DNA from: Arthrobacter sp. MN05-02
Lineage (GTDB): Bacteria > Actinomycetota > Actinomycetes > Actinomycetales > Micrococcaceae
Length of the DNA: 64,000 nucleotides
NCBI GenBank assembly: GCA_004001285.1
Contig: AP018697.1
Location: forward strand, 3,162,001-3,226,000
Direction of reading: 5' to 3'
The translations under genes and the position numbers were made by a program. Shown here piece by piece: positions 54,231 to 62,340 of this stretch (position 1 is the stretch's first letter; every line of letters starts with the position of its first letter). Under the pieces are notes generated by a model. It was not told the origin of the DNA and did no database searches. It saw nothing but the letters and a program-made list of their open reading frames with translations.

Positions 54231-55877
54231 ATGGCCACCGTCTCCGCGAGTATCGTCTCCGCCCTCCTGCCCGTCACCTCCGAGGTCTTCGGGGTCATGG
54301 GCAATGGCAACGCCCACTTCCTCGACGCCGTTCTGGCCGCGCCGTCCCTGCAGTACACCGCCGTCCGGCACGAGGCCGGCGCCGTCGCCGCAGCCGATGC
54401 CTACTTCCGAGCCAGCGGGCGGCTCGCCGTCGCCACCACCACCTACGGAGCCGGGTTCACCAACGCCCTGACCCCCCTCGCCGAGGCGGTCCAGGCCGGC
54501 ATCCCGCTCGTGCTCGTGGTCGGGGATGCGCCCACGACAGGGGTGCGCCCGTGGGACGTCGACCAGACCCAGGTCGCCAAGGGCCTCGGCGCCACCACCT
54601 TCACGGTCTCGGCAGGCCGTCCGCGGGCCGTGACGGCGGCCGCCGTCGAGCATGCCGTGCGTCACCGGGAGGCCGTGGTCCTCGCGATCCCCTACGACCT
54701 CGCTGCCGCCGAGGCCCTGGTGGAGGACGCCGCTGCCGCACCGGCCTCCATGCCCCTCGATCCGCCGACCGGAGAGGACGTCGCGCGCGTCGCGGCGATC
54801 CTCGCGGCGGCCGAGCGTCCCCTCGTCCTGGCCGGCCGGGGCGCGTGGATCAGTGGAGCCGGAGAGGCGGCGCGCGCCCTCGCCTCCCGCCTCGGCGCCC
54901 TGACCGCGACCTCCGGTCTCGGCGCAGGATTCTTCGGGGACGACGCGGCGGCGCTCGGCATCGCCGGTGGCTGGGCGTCGGAGCGCACGGCGCACCTCAT
55001 CGAACAGGCCGACGTCGTGCTGGTGCTCGGCGCGCGCCTCAACCAGTTCACGATGCGCTTCGGGCACTCCTTCGGCGGGGCTGCCCGGGTCATCCAGGTG
55101 GATGTCGCGGCTGGCCCCACCTCACCGGCCGTCACCGATTTCGTCCAGGGCGACGCGCGGCTCACCGCCGAGGCACTCCTCGCCGCCGTCGAACCCAGGG
55201 ACGGAGGCCACCGATGGAGCACCATCGCGGCCGATGCCGCACTGCGGGCCCACGACGCGCGCGACGACGGTGAACCGACGGCCCCCGACGGCCGCCTCGA
55301 CCCCCGGAGCCTGTGCCGCACGCTGGACCGGATCCTGCCGGCCGACCGCACGATCGTGCAGGACGGCGGCCACTTCATCGGCTGGGCGCCGGGCTACCTG
55401 CACGTCCCCGCGCCGAACCGCCTGATCATGGTGGGCACCGCGTACCAGACCATCGGCCTCGGCTTCCCCAGCGCGGTCGGGGCGGCCCGAGCCCTGCCGG
55501 ACTCCACGATCGTCCTGTGCACGGGCGACGGCGGCGCCCTCATGGCGCTCGCGGACCTCGATTCGTTCATCCGCACCGCCCGGCGCGCGGTCATCGTGGT
55601 CTTCAACGACGCCGCCTACGGAGCCGAGATCCACCAGTACGCCGTCCGCGGCATCGACTCCCGACCCATGATGATCGAGGAGGTGGACTTCGCCGCCGTC
55701 GCTGCCGCCTTCGGCGCCCGGTCCGCCACGATCGCCTCCCTCGGTGACCTCACCGCCGTGGAGCACTGGCTCGCCTCCGACGACGACGGCGTCCTCCTGC
55801 TCGACTGCAAGATCTCGCAGCAGGTCGTGGCGCCGTACATGCAGGAGATCGTGGCCGTCGCCACCGGAAGCCGCTGA
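54231..55877 (+). CDS. Thiamine diphosphate-dependent enzyme (acetolactate synthase/decarboxylase type)
   Basis: 548 residues from ATG 54231 (GAAGGATTCCACG before it). N-terminal catalytic Glu in VRHEAGAVAAADAYFR; ThDP/Mg motif in CTGDGGALMALADLDSFIRT ending VIVVFNDAAYGAE; central domain ERPLVLAGRGAWISGAGEA. Three-domain POX/ALS fold; it could be a 2-keto acid decarboxylase, benzoylformate-type enzyme or carboligase. Neighbouring PaaK-type ligase hints at phenylpyruvate or benzoylformate metabolism, which is inference only. Confidence 0.85.
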   Translation: MATVSASIVSALLPVTSEVFGVMGNGNAHFLDAVLAAPSLQYTAVRHEAGAVAAADAYFRASGRLAVATTTYGAGFTNALTPLAEAVQAGIPLVLVVGDAPTTGVRPWDVDQTQVAKGLGATTFTVSAGRPRAVTAAAVEHAVRHREAVVLAIPYDLAAAEALVEDAAAAPASMPLDPPTGEDVARVAAILAAAERPLVLAGRGAWISGAGEAARALASRLGALTATSGLGAGFFGDDAAALGIAGGWASERTAHLIEQADVVLVLGARLNQFTMRFGHSFGGAARVIQVDVAAGPTSPAVTDFVQGDARLTAEALLAAVEPRDGGHRWSTIAADAALRAHDARDDGEPTAPDGRLDPRSLCRTLDRILPADRTIVQDGGHFIGWAPGYLHVPAPNRLIMVGTAYQTIGLGFPSAVGAARALPDSTIVLCTGDGGALMALADLDSFIRTARRAVIVVFNDAAYGAEIHQYAVRGIDSRPMMIEEVDFAAVAAAFGARSATIASLGDLTAVEHWLASDDDGVLLLDCKISQQVVAPYMQEIVAVATGSR

Positions 55878-55930
55878 GGCCGGCCGGCGGTGCAGCTCAT
55901 CCGGCAGGTGCCGGGGGTGATCCGGCGGGC

Positions 55931-55956
55931 GAAGCCGTCGAGCGAAGCCGTCGAGC
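55931..55956. repeat. 13-bp tandem duplication
   Basis: GAAGCCGTCGAGC is repeated twice back to back (55931-55943, 55944-55956) in the short space between the convergent ThDP-enzyme and PaaK-type genes. Probably a replication-slippage event; no function suggested. Confidence 0.85.
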
Positions 55957-55999
55957 GCCAAGGCGACCGCCCGGGGGTTGCCGTATCGGACCGGCCGGA

Positions 56000-57328
56000 T
56001 CAGCGGGGCCGGAGATCGTAGATCCGCCTGAGCTTCCCGCTGGACCGCACGAGGGACCCCTGCTCAACGACGGCGACGGCGCAGGTGGAGCCGATGTGCG
56101 TCTTGATCCGGTGCCGCAGTTCCTCGCCCGCTGCGGCGGCGTCGGCAGCACTGACGCCCTCTCGTGGTTCCACCCTGACGGTCAGCTGGTCCATCCGCTG
56201 GCCCTCGGGACGCGTGAGCTCGAGCTGGAAGTGCGGGCTCAGGGCCGGGATGCCCAGGGCCAGTTCTTCGACCTGCGTGGGGAAGAGGTTCACGCCACGC
56301 ACGATCACCATGTCGTCGCTCCGACCCGTGATGCGCTCCATCCGGCGCATCCCCGCTCGTGCGGTACCGGGCAGCAGGCGGGTGAGGTCGTGGGTGCGGT
56401 AGCGGATGATCGGTAGTGCCTCCTTCGTCAGGGAGGTGAAGACGAGTTCGCCCGCCGAGCCGTCGTCGAGCACCTTCTCCGTGAACGGATCGATGATCTC
56501 GGGGCGGAAGTGGTCCTCCCACACGTGCGAGCCGTCCTTGGACTCGACGCATTCACCGGCGACGCCGGGGCCCATGACCTCGGACAGGCCGTAGATGTCG
56601 CAGGCGTCGAAGCCCATGCGCCCCTGGAGTTCCTGGCGCATACCCTCCGTCCACGGCTCGGCCCCGAGCACAGCGGTCTTCAGCGATGTCGTGCGCGGGT
56701 CGATACCGGCTGCGGCCATCGTGTCGAGGATCGTCAGGAGGTAGGTGGGCGTGGCAAGGATCGCGTCCGGTTCGAAGTCCCGGATGAGCTGCACCTGCCG
56801 CTCGGTCTGGCCGCCGGAGACGGGGATGACGGTGCAGCCGAGCCGCTCGGCTCCTGCGTGGGCGCCCAGCCCGCCGGTGAACAGCCCGTAGCCGTAGGCG
56901 TTGTGGACCTTCCAACCGGCTTTCACACCGGAGGCGCGCAGCGAGCGCGCCACCAGCGAGGCCCAGCGGTCCAGGTCCCCGGCCGTATACCCGACGACCG
57001 TCGGCTGACCGGTCGTGCCCGACGACGCATGGACGCGCGCGATGCGCTCCTGCGGCACGGCGAACATGCCGAACGGATACGTGCTGCGCAGGTCCTCCTT
57101 GGTGGTGAAGGGGAACGCCGCGAGGTCCGCCAGCTCCCGGAGGTCGTCCGGGTGCACGCCGGCGTCGTCGAACTTCCGCCGGTACAGGGGCACGTTCGTG
57201 TACGCGTGAGCGAGGGTGGCCTTCAGCCGTTCCAGCTGGACGGACTCCAGGTGGTCGCGCGACCACGTCTCCTCGACGTCGAGGGTGGAAGGATCCGCTG
57301 CGGTCGCACGGAGTGGGAGGGTAGTCAT
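56000..57328 (-). CDS. Phenylacetate-CoA ligase family protein (PaaK-like)
   Basis: 442 residues, the normal PaaK length. AMP-binding loop RVHASSGTTGQPTVVGYT, IYGLSEVMGPGVAGEC, IIRYRTHDLTRLLPG and the C-terminal hinge TGRSDDMVIVRGVNLFPTQV fit arylacetate-CoA ligases. It activates phenylacetate or a related aryl acid with ATP and CoA. The rest of a paa operon (paaABCDE) is not in the window, so it may serve another arylcarboxylate. Start ATG 57328 after GCGAAGGAGCAGCC. Same strand as and downstream of the IclR gene. Confidence 0.87.
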   Translation of the reverse strand: MTTLPLRATAADPSTLDVEETWSRDHLESVQLERLKATLAHAYTNVPLYRRKFDDAGVHPDDLRELADLAAFPFTTKEDLRSTYPFGMFAVPQERIARVHASSGTTGQPTVVGYTAGDLDRWASLVARSLRASGVKAGWKVHNAYGYGLFTGGLGAHAGAERLGCTVIPVSGGQTERQVQLIRDFEPDAILATPTYLLTILDTMAAAGIDPRTTSLKTAVLGAEPWTEGMRQELQGRMGFDACDIYGLSEVMGPGVAGECVESKDGSHVWEDHFRPEIIDPFTEKVLDDGSAGELVFTSLTKEALPIIRYRTHDLTRLLPGTARAGMRRMERITGRSDDMVIVRGVNLFPTQVEELALGIPALSPHFQLELTRPEGQRMDQLTVRVEPREGVSAADAAAAGEELRHRIKTHIGSTCAVAVVEQGSLVRSSGKLRRIYDLRPR

Positions 57329-57372
57329 GGCTGCTCCTTCGCAGTTCGAGTCAGGGGTACGGCGTGCGTGCA

Positions 57373-58098
57373 TCAGAGGACGGACTCGACGGCGTTCGCC
57401 GCCGCGGCGACGCGGGAACCGATGTCCTCCACGGGCCGGTCGCCGGCCAGGAAGACGACGGCGAGCGCCGCGGGCAGCTGGCCGCGGACCCGGATCGGGG
57501 CGGCGACGCTGCTGACACCCGGGATGACCTCGTCCCGGCTCGTGGCGTACCCGACGGTGGCGGCGGTCCTCGACTCCTCCCGGTACGGTTCGCCCGGTGC
57601 CAGGCGCTCCCAGGCGGTCTCGGTGAGCGCGGACTGGATGGCGATGCCGGGCGCGCCCGCGTCGAAGGGGTGGCGTGATCCGGGGCGCTGGACGAGGGTG
57701 CCTTCGCCGTGCGGCGGTTCCACGGCCACGAGGGTGACGCAGTGGCACCGGTCCCGTACGGCGATGAACGCGGTCATCTGCAGCTCTCCCGCGACGGCCG
57801 TGAGTTCCGGCAGTGCGGCCGTCTGGAGCCGGGGCGCGACTCCCCGGGCCAGGTTCGCGAGCCCCGGGCCGGCCTGGAACCGTCCGCCCGCGTCCCTGAC
57901 CACCAGGGAGTGTTCCTCGAGCGTCCGCAGGATCCGGTAGGCGATGGAGCGGTGGACGCCGAGTGCCCCGGCGATCTCCGCCGTCGTCCGTCCGTCCGGT
58001 GCGTCCGCCAGGAGTTCGAGGGCCCGGATCCCCCGCGACAGCGTCTGCGAGGCCGGTGGGGCCGACGTCGTTCCGTGCTCCGCGTCCGCCGTCCGCAT
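57373..58098 (-). CDS. IclR family transcriptional regulator
   Basis: 241 residues from ATG 58098 (upstream in-frame start 58122 possible). Winged helix: RTTAEIAGALGVHRSIAYRI followed by LRTLEEHSLVVRDAGGRF; C-terminal effector domain with VIPGVSSVAAPIRVRGQLPA. IclR proteins such as PcaR/PobR control aromatic pathways from 15-bp palindromes; exactly such a site (60058-60072) lies before the monooxygenase gene immediately upstream. Its start is one base past the monooxygenase stop (TGACATG), indicating co-transcription. Confidence 0.87.
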   Translation of the reverse strand: MRTADAEHGTTSAPPASQTLSRGIRALELLADAPDGRTTAEIAGALGVHRSIAYRILRTLEEHSLVVRDAGGRFQAGPGLANLARGVAPRLQTAALPELTAVAGELQMTAFIAVRDRCHCVTLVAVEPPHGEGTLVQRPGSRHPFDAGAPGIAIQSALTETAWERLAPGEPYREESRTAATVGYATSRDEVIPGVSSVAAPIRVRGQLPAALAVVFLAGDRPVEDIGSRVAAAANAVESVL

Positions 58099-58099
58099 G

Positions 58100-60016
58100 T
58101 CAGGCGAACGCCCGTCCTGCACGCCGCTCCGCGGAGGCCACCAGCAGCGGGGCGAAGAAGTCCGCGAGGCCGGCGGTGTCGGTCAGCGGCAGCACGTGCG
58201 CGACGTACTGGTCGGGGCGGACCACGACGACGACGCCGGAGCGGTCGAGCCCGCGCAGGTCGAAGATGTCCGCCTGCGGGTCGGCGGCGTACACCCGTTC
58301 GTAGTCGGTGAGACCGAAGGGTCCCACGGCGGGCTTGAATACCGACGGTACGCGCCCGATGTCCACGCGGGTGTGGTCCTGCTGGTGGACGACCTTCACG
58401 TCGAACCACGCATCCGGATCCGCGCCCGGCGGGGTGGCCGCGAGCGGCGAGTCCGGAGCCGTGCAGATCCAGTCGGCGAATCGCGACACCGAGGAGTCGG
58501 CGCCAGGTTCCGCGCCGTCGGCGAAGACGTAGATGCGCCAGCGGCCGTCCGCTGTCGCATGGTGGCCCAGATGCATCGGGACACCGTCGCAGACCCGGAC
58601 GACCGGGGCCGACTTGAAGCGCTTGCCGATCGGGAAGCCGGCAGCGAGGTGCTGGTGCGCGGGCTCCTCGACGAGGATGGACGGCGCGTACTGGGTCATG
58701 AAGCCGGCGGGGAACTCCGCGGTCCGCACGTAGAAGTCCTCAAGCTCGGAGGGGTCGGCGAACTCCTCCGGCTTCCTGGCCATGAGGGTCGACCACTGCC
58801 TGTCGAATGCGATGAGTTCCTTCGCGACGACCTGCCGCTCGGCGGAGTACGTCGCCAGCAGGCTTTCCGGGCTACGGCCCTCGAGCACGTGGCCGAGCTT
58901 CCAGGCGAGGTTGAAACCGTCCTGCATGGAGACGTTCATGCCCTGGCCCGCCTTGGCGCTGTGCGTGTGGCAGGCGTCCCCGGTGATGAAGACGCGCGGT
59001 GTGCGGGTCCCCAGGTCCGCCGGCAGGACGTCGTCGAACCGGTCGGTGAGGCGGTGGCCCACCTCGTAGACGCTGTGCCAGGCGACGTTCCGCACATCCA
59101 GCGTGTAGGGGCTGAGGATCTGATTGGCCTTCGCGATGATCTGCTCCACCGTCGTGGCGCGGACCGCGCCCTTGTCGGCCGGGTCCACCTCCCCGAGGTC
59201 CACGTACATGCGGAACAGGTGTCCACCCTCGCGCGGGATCAGGAGGATGCTGCCACCCGTTCCGGACTGGATGGCGCACTTGCGGCGGATGTCGGGGAAG
59301 TCGCTGACGGCAAGGGCGTCCATGACGCCCCACGCATGATTGGCCTGGTCCCCTGCGAGGGTGCAGCCGATCGCCTGGCGGACCCTGCTGCGGGCGCCGT
59401 CGGCCCCCACGACGTACTTGGCCCGTACGGTGCGGACATCCCCCTCCTGCCCGCCCGCGGTGTGGACGAGGGTGACCCGGACGGGGTACTCGGCCTCGTC
59501 GTCGACCTCGAGGTCCGCGAACTCGTAGCCGTAGTCGGGCACCATGCGCGTGGGCGCGTTCTTCATGACCTCGGCGAAGTAGTCGAGGACGCGGGCCTGA
59601 TTGACGATGAGATGAGGGAATTCGCTGATCCCGGCAGGATCGTCCTCGGGGCGTGCCGTGCGGATGATGCGTGAGGCGTCCTCGGGGTCCGGCTTCCAGA
59701 AGGCCATCTCCACGATCCGGTAGGCCTCCTCGGTGATGCGCTGGGCGAACCCGAAGGCCTGGAACGTCTCGACGCTGCGGGCCTGGATGCCGTCGGCCTG
59801 CCCGATCGCCAACCGTTCCGGCCGCCGCTCGACGATCCGTGTGGAGATGCCGGGGAACTGGGAGAGCTGGGCTGCGGTGATCATGCCGGCCGGGCCGGTA
59901 CCGATGATGAGGACGTCGACCTCGTCGGGGAGTTCCTCCGGCCGGTCGAGCCCGATGCCGGCGGCAGGCTGGACGCGGGGATCTCCCGACACGTAACCGT
60001 GGTGGTGGAATTGCAC
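58100..60016 (-). CDS. FAD-dependent aromatic hydroxylase (3-hydroxybenzoate 4-monooxygenase / phenol 2-monooxygenase type)
   Basis: 638 residues, the length of MobA-type enzymes. FAD site VLIIGTGPAGMITAAQLSQF, YVVGADGARSRVRQAIG, and RVFITGDACHTHSAKAGQGM with NVSMQDGFNLAWKLG; a C-terminal thioredoxin-like domain (PLTDTAGLADFFAPLL) as in phenol hydroxylases. Uses NADPH and O2 to hydroxylate a phenolic acid. Beside HpaD/HpaE genes the product could be 3,4-dihydroxyphenylacetate, e.g. from 3-hydroxyphenylacetate; this is inference. GTG start with GTGAGGACAGCCC upstream; IclR-type operator 42 bases before it. Confidence 0.87.
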   Translation of the reverse strand: MQFHHHGYVSGDPRVQPAAGIGLDRPEELPDEVDVLIIGTGPAGMITAAQLSQFPGISTRIVERRPERLAIGQADGIQARSVETFQAFGFAQRITEEAYRIVEMAFWKPDPEDASRIIRTARPEDDPAGISEFPHLIVNQARVLDYFAEVMKNAPTRMVPDYGYEFADLEVDDEAEYPVRVTLVHTAGGQEGDVRTVRAKYVVGADGARSRVRQAIGCTLAGDQANHAWGVMDALAVSDFPDIRRKCAIQSGTGGSILLIPREGGHLFRMYVDLGEVDPADKGAVRATTVEQIIAKANQILSPYTLDVRNVAWHSVYEVGHRLTDRFDDVLPADLGTRTPRVFITGDACHTHSAKAGQGMNVSMQDGFNLAWKLGHVLEGRSPESLLATYSAERQVVAKELIAFDRQWSTLMARKPEEFADPSELEDFYVRTAEFPAGFMTQYAPSILVEEPAHQHLAAGFPIGKRFKSAPVVRVCDGVPMHLGHHATADGRWRIYVFADGAEPGADSSVSRFADWICTAPDSPLAATPPGADPDAWFDVKVVHQQDHTRVDIGRVPSVFKPAVGPFGLTDYERVYAADPQADIFDLRGLDRSGVVVVVRPDQYVAHVLPLTDTAGLADFFAPLLVASAERRAGRAFA

Positions 60017-60057
60017 GGGCTGTCCTCACTTCGTCGTGATGGTTGCTAAGCCGTCCG

Positions 60058-60072
60058 GTTCGATAATCGAAC
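60058..60072. promoter_or_regulatory. IclR-type operator (PcaR/PobR-like palindrome)
   Basis: GTTCGAT-A-ATCGAAC is a perfect 15-bp palindrome, 42 bases upstream of the monooxygenase start. It closely resembles the GTTCGATAATCGCAC site known for PcaR-type IclR regulators. The IclR gene lies just downstream of the monooxygenase gene. The only copy in the window. Confidence 0.75.
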
Positions 60073-60131
60073 GGGCCGTTCTTCTTTCGTGAAGCGATGC
60101 TAGCCCCCGGTGGCGGCCCCAACAACTCCCC

Positions 60132-60185
60132 TTGACGCCTCCGCCACGTCCTGCCTAATCTTCGTATACGATTTCGTACTCGATG
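60132..60185 (+). promoter_or_regulatory. Promoter with double operator before FAH-RraA operon
   Basis: TTGACG (60132-60137), 18 bases, TAATCT (60156-60161), then the same 25-bp double operator seen at 52558-52582, here 60161-60185, starting at the last base of the -10. A GGAG ribosome site (60187-60190) follows at once, so the leader is very short and the operator covers the transcription start. Confidence 0.75.
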
Positions 60186-60195
60186 AGGAGCCCGG

Positions 60196-61660
60196 GTGGA
60201 ACTGGTAGACGACGGCGTCCTGGCCGCAGCCCGCAAGGTCATCGCCGTGCACATCAACTACCCCAGCCGCGCGAGCCAGCGCGGGCGTACGCCCGACCAG
60301 CCGTCGTACTTCCTGAAGCCCTCGTCCTCGCTCTCGCTGTCCGGGGCAGCGGTGGAACGCCCTGCCGGGTGCGAACTCCTCGGTTTCGAGGGCGAGATCG
60401 CCCTGGTCATCGGCCGTCCCGCCCGCCGTGTGCCCCTCGACCAGGCCTGGGCCCATGTGGCCTGGGTGACCGCTAGCAATGATCTCGGGGTCTACGATCT
60501 CCGCTACGCGGACAAGGGCTCGAACCTCCGGTCGAAGGGCGGGGACGGCTTCACGCCCGTGGGTCCGGGCCTGATCCCGGCCGGCGACGTGAACCCTGCT
60601 GCCCTGCGCATCCGCACCTGGCACAACGGGGAACTCGTGCAGGACGACACCACCGCGGATCTCCTCTTCCCCTTCGCGCGTCTCGTCGCCGACCTGTCGC
60701 AGCTCCTGACGCTGGAGGCCGGGGACATCATCCTCACCGGCACCCCGGCCGGCGCCTCGGTGGCGCAGCCGGGCGACACGCTCGAGGTCGAGGTCTCGGC
60801 GTCCGGCGGCACCCTCTCGACCGGCAGGCTGACCACGCGCGTGGAGGAGGGCACGACGCCGCTCGCAGGCTTCGGTGCCCGCCCCAGGGCGGATGACGTC
60901 CAGCGGGAGGAGGCCTACGGCTCCCGGGAGGCCGCCGGCCTCCCGGAACCGGCGCCGGTCCTGAGCGACGGGCTCCGTACCAAGCTCGAAAGCGTCGCCA
61001 CCGCCACCCTGTCCTCGCAGCTGCGCAAGCGCGGCCTGAACAACGTGAGCATCGACGGGCTGCAGGCCACCCGCCCGGACCGCCGCGTCGTCGGTCTCGC
61101 CCGCACCCTGCGCTACGTCCCGAACCGCGAGGATCTCTTCGAGGCGCACGGCGGTGGATTCAACGCCCAGAAGCGGGCCATCGACTCCGTGAACGAGGGT
61201 GAGATCCCTCGTCATGGAGGCACGTGGCGAGAAGGGCACGGGAACCATCGGGGACATCCTGGCCCTCCGGGCGCAGGTCCGCGGTGCCGCGGCGATCATC
61301 ACCGACGGAGGCGTCCGCGACTTCTCCACCGTCGCCGCCATGGACATCCCGACGTACTACGCCAACCCCCACCCGGCGGTGCTCGGCCGGCGCCACATCC
61401 CCTGGGACACCGACATCACCATCGCCTGCGGCGGCGCCACCGTGCAGCCCGGCGACATCATCGTCGCCGACGCGGACGGCATCCTCGTGATCCCGCCCGC
61501 GCTCGCCGAGGACCTGGCGGACGCCTCCCTGCAGCAGGAGCGCGAGGAGGCCTTCATCGCCCAGATGGTGCGGCAGGGTCACGGCGTGGACGGCCTCTAC
61601 CCCATGAACGCGCAGTGGCGGGCGCGCTTCGAGGAACAGGACGCGGGGAAGCAGTCTTGA
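60196..61660 (+). CDS. Fused fumarylacetoacetate hydrolase-fold / RraA-like aldolase, frameshifted
   Basis: Restored length 487 residues. Part 1 (~1-225), FAH fold: GFEGEIALVIGRPARR (metal Glu pair), NDLGVYDLRYADKGSN, GFTPVGPGLIPAGD and GDIILTGTPAGAS, as in HpaG-type isomerase/decarboxylases. Part 2 (~255-487), RraA-like: TATLSSQLRKRGLNN, then IITDGGVRDFSTVAAMDIPT with the Arg-Asp pair used by HMG/CHA-type aldolases, and VQPGDIIVADADGILVIPP. The break is one C too many in CCC at 61206-61208 (EGEILVMEARGEKGTG restored). GTG start after GGAGCCCGG. Suits late steps of homoprotocatechuate breakdown: isomerisation/decarboxylation and retro-aldol. Confidence 0.83.
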
Positions 61661-62340
61661 GCAGGACGGGCACGGCCTCCGGCAGCAAATCGGAGCAGGC
61701 GTACTCCGCCGTCAAGGCCCGCATCGTCGAGGGCACCTACTCCCCCGGTGTCCGGCTGGTGCTCGCGAAGATCGCCGAGGATCTCGGGGTGAGCGTGGTT
61801 CCGGTGCGCGAGGCCATCCGGCGGCTCGAGGCCGAGGGACTGGTGACCTTCGAGCGGAACGTCGGCGCGACCGTCGCGGGCATCGATCCCACCGAGTACC
61901 TCTACACGATGCAGACGCTGAGCATCGTCGAGGGCGCCGCGACCGCGCTCTCCTCGCCGCTCATCGGGCCGGCGGACATCGCACGGGCCCGCGCCGTCAA
62001 CGAGGAGATGCGTGCCTGCCTCGAGCATTTCGACCCCGTGCGCTTCACCCGGCTCAACCAGGACTTCCACAGCGTCCTGTTCGAGAACTGCCCGAACCCG
62101 CACATCCTGGACCTCGTGCACCGGGGGTGGTACCGCCTCGCATCGCTACGCTCCTCCACGTTCCGCTTCGTTCCCGGCCGTGCGCACGAGTCGGTGGAGG
62201 AACACGACGCCCTCCTCCTGCTCATCGAGGGCGGGGCGGAGGCCGACTCCATCGAACGCGCGGCGAGACTCCATCGCAGCGCCACCCTCGACGCCTATCT
62301 CGCGCAGACCGGCGCACACACCAGTGAGGAAATGCCATGA
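61657..62340 (+). CDS. GntR family regulator (FCD domain)
   Basis: 227 residues from TTG 61657, overlapping the FAH-RraA stop (TTGA). Winged helix LVLAKIAEDLGVSVVPVREA then IRRLEAEGLVTFERNVGATV; FCD part with LNQDFHSVLFENCPNPHILD and ESVEEHDALLLLIEGG. Sits inside the catabolic operon, between FAH-RraA and the dehydrogenase, so it is the best candidate for binding the double operator at 52558 and 60161 and sensing a pathway intermediate. Stop overlaps the next start (ATGA at 62337). Confidence 0.86.
   Translation: MSRTGTASGSKSEQAYSAVKARIVEGTYSPGVRLVLAKIAEDLGVSVVPVREAIRRLEAEGLVTFERNVGATVAGIDPTEYLYTMQTLSIVEGAATALSSPLIGPADIARARAVNEEMRACLEHFDPVRFTRLNQDFHSVLFENCPNPHILDLVHRGWYRLASLRSSTFRFVPGRAHESVEEHDALLLLIEGGAEADSIERAARLHRSATLDAYLAQTGAHTSEEMP

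Noticed and set aside
60183..60476. ATG 60183 as start of a separate ORF overlapping the FAH gene
   Set aside because: Its product is Arg/Pro-rich nonsense; the GTG at 60196 with GGAG upstream starts the conserved FAH frame.
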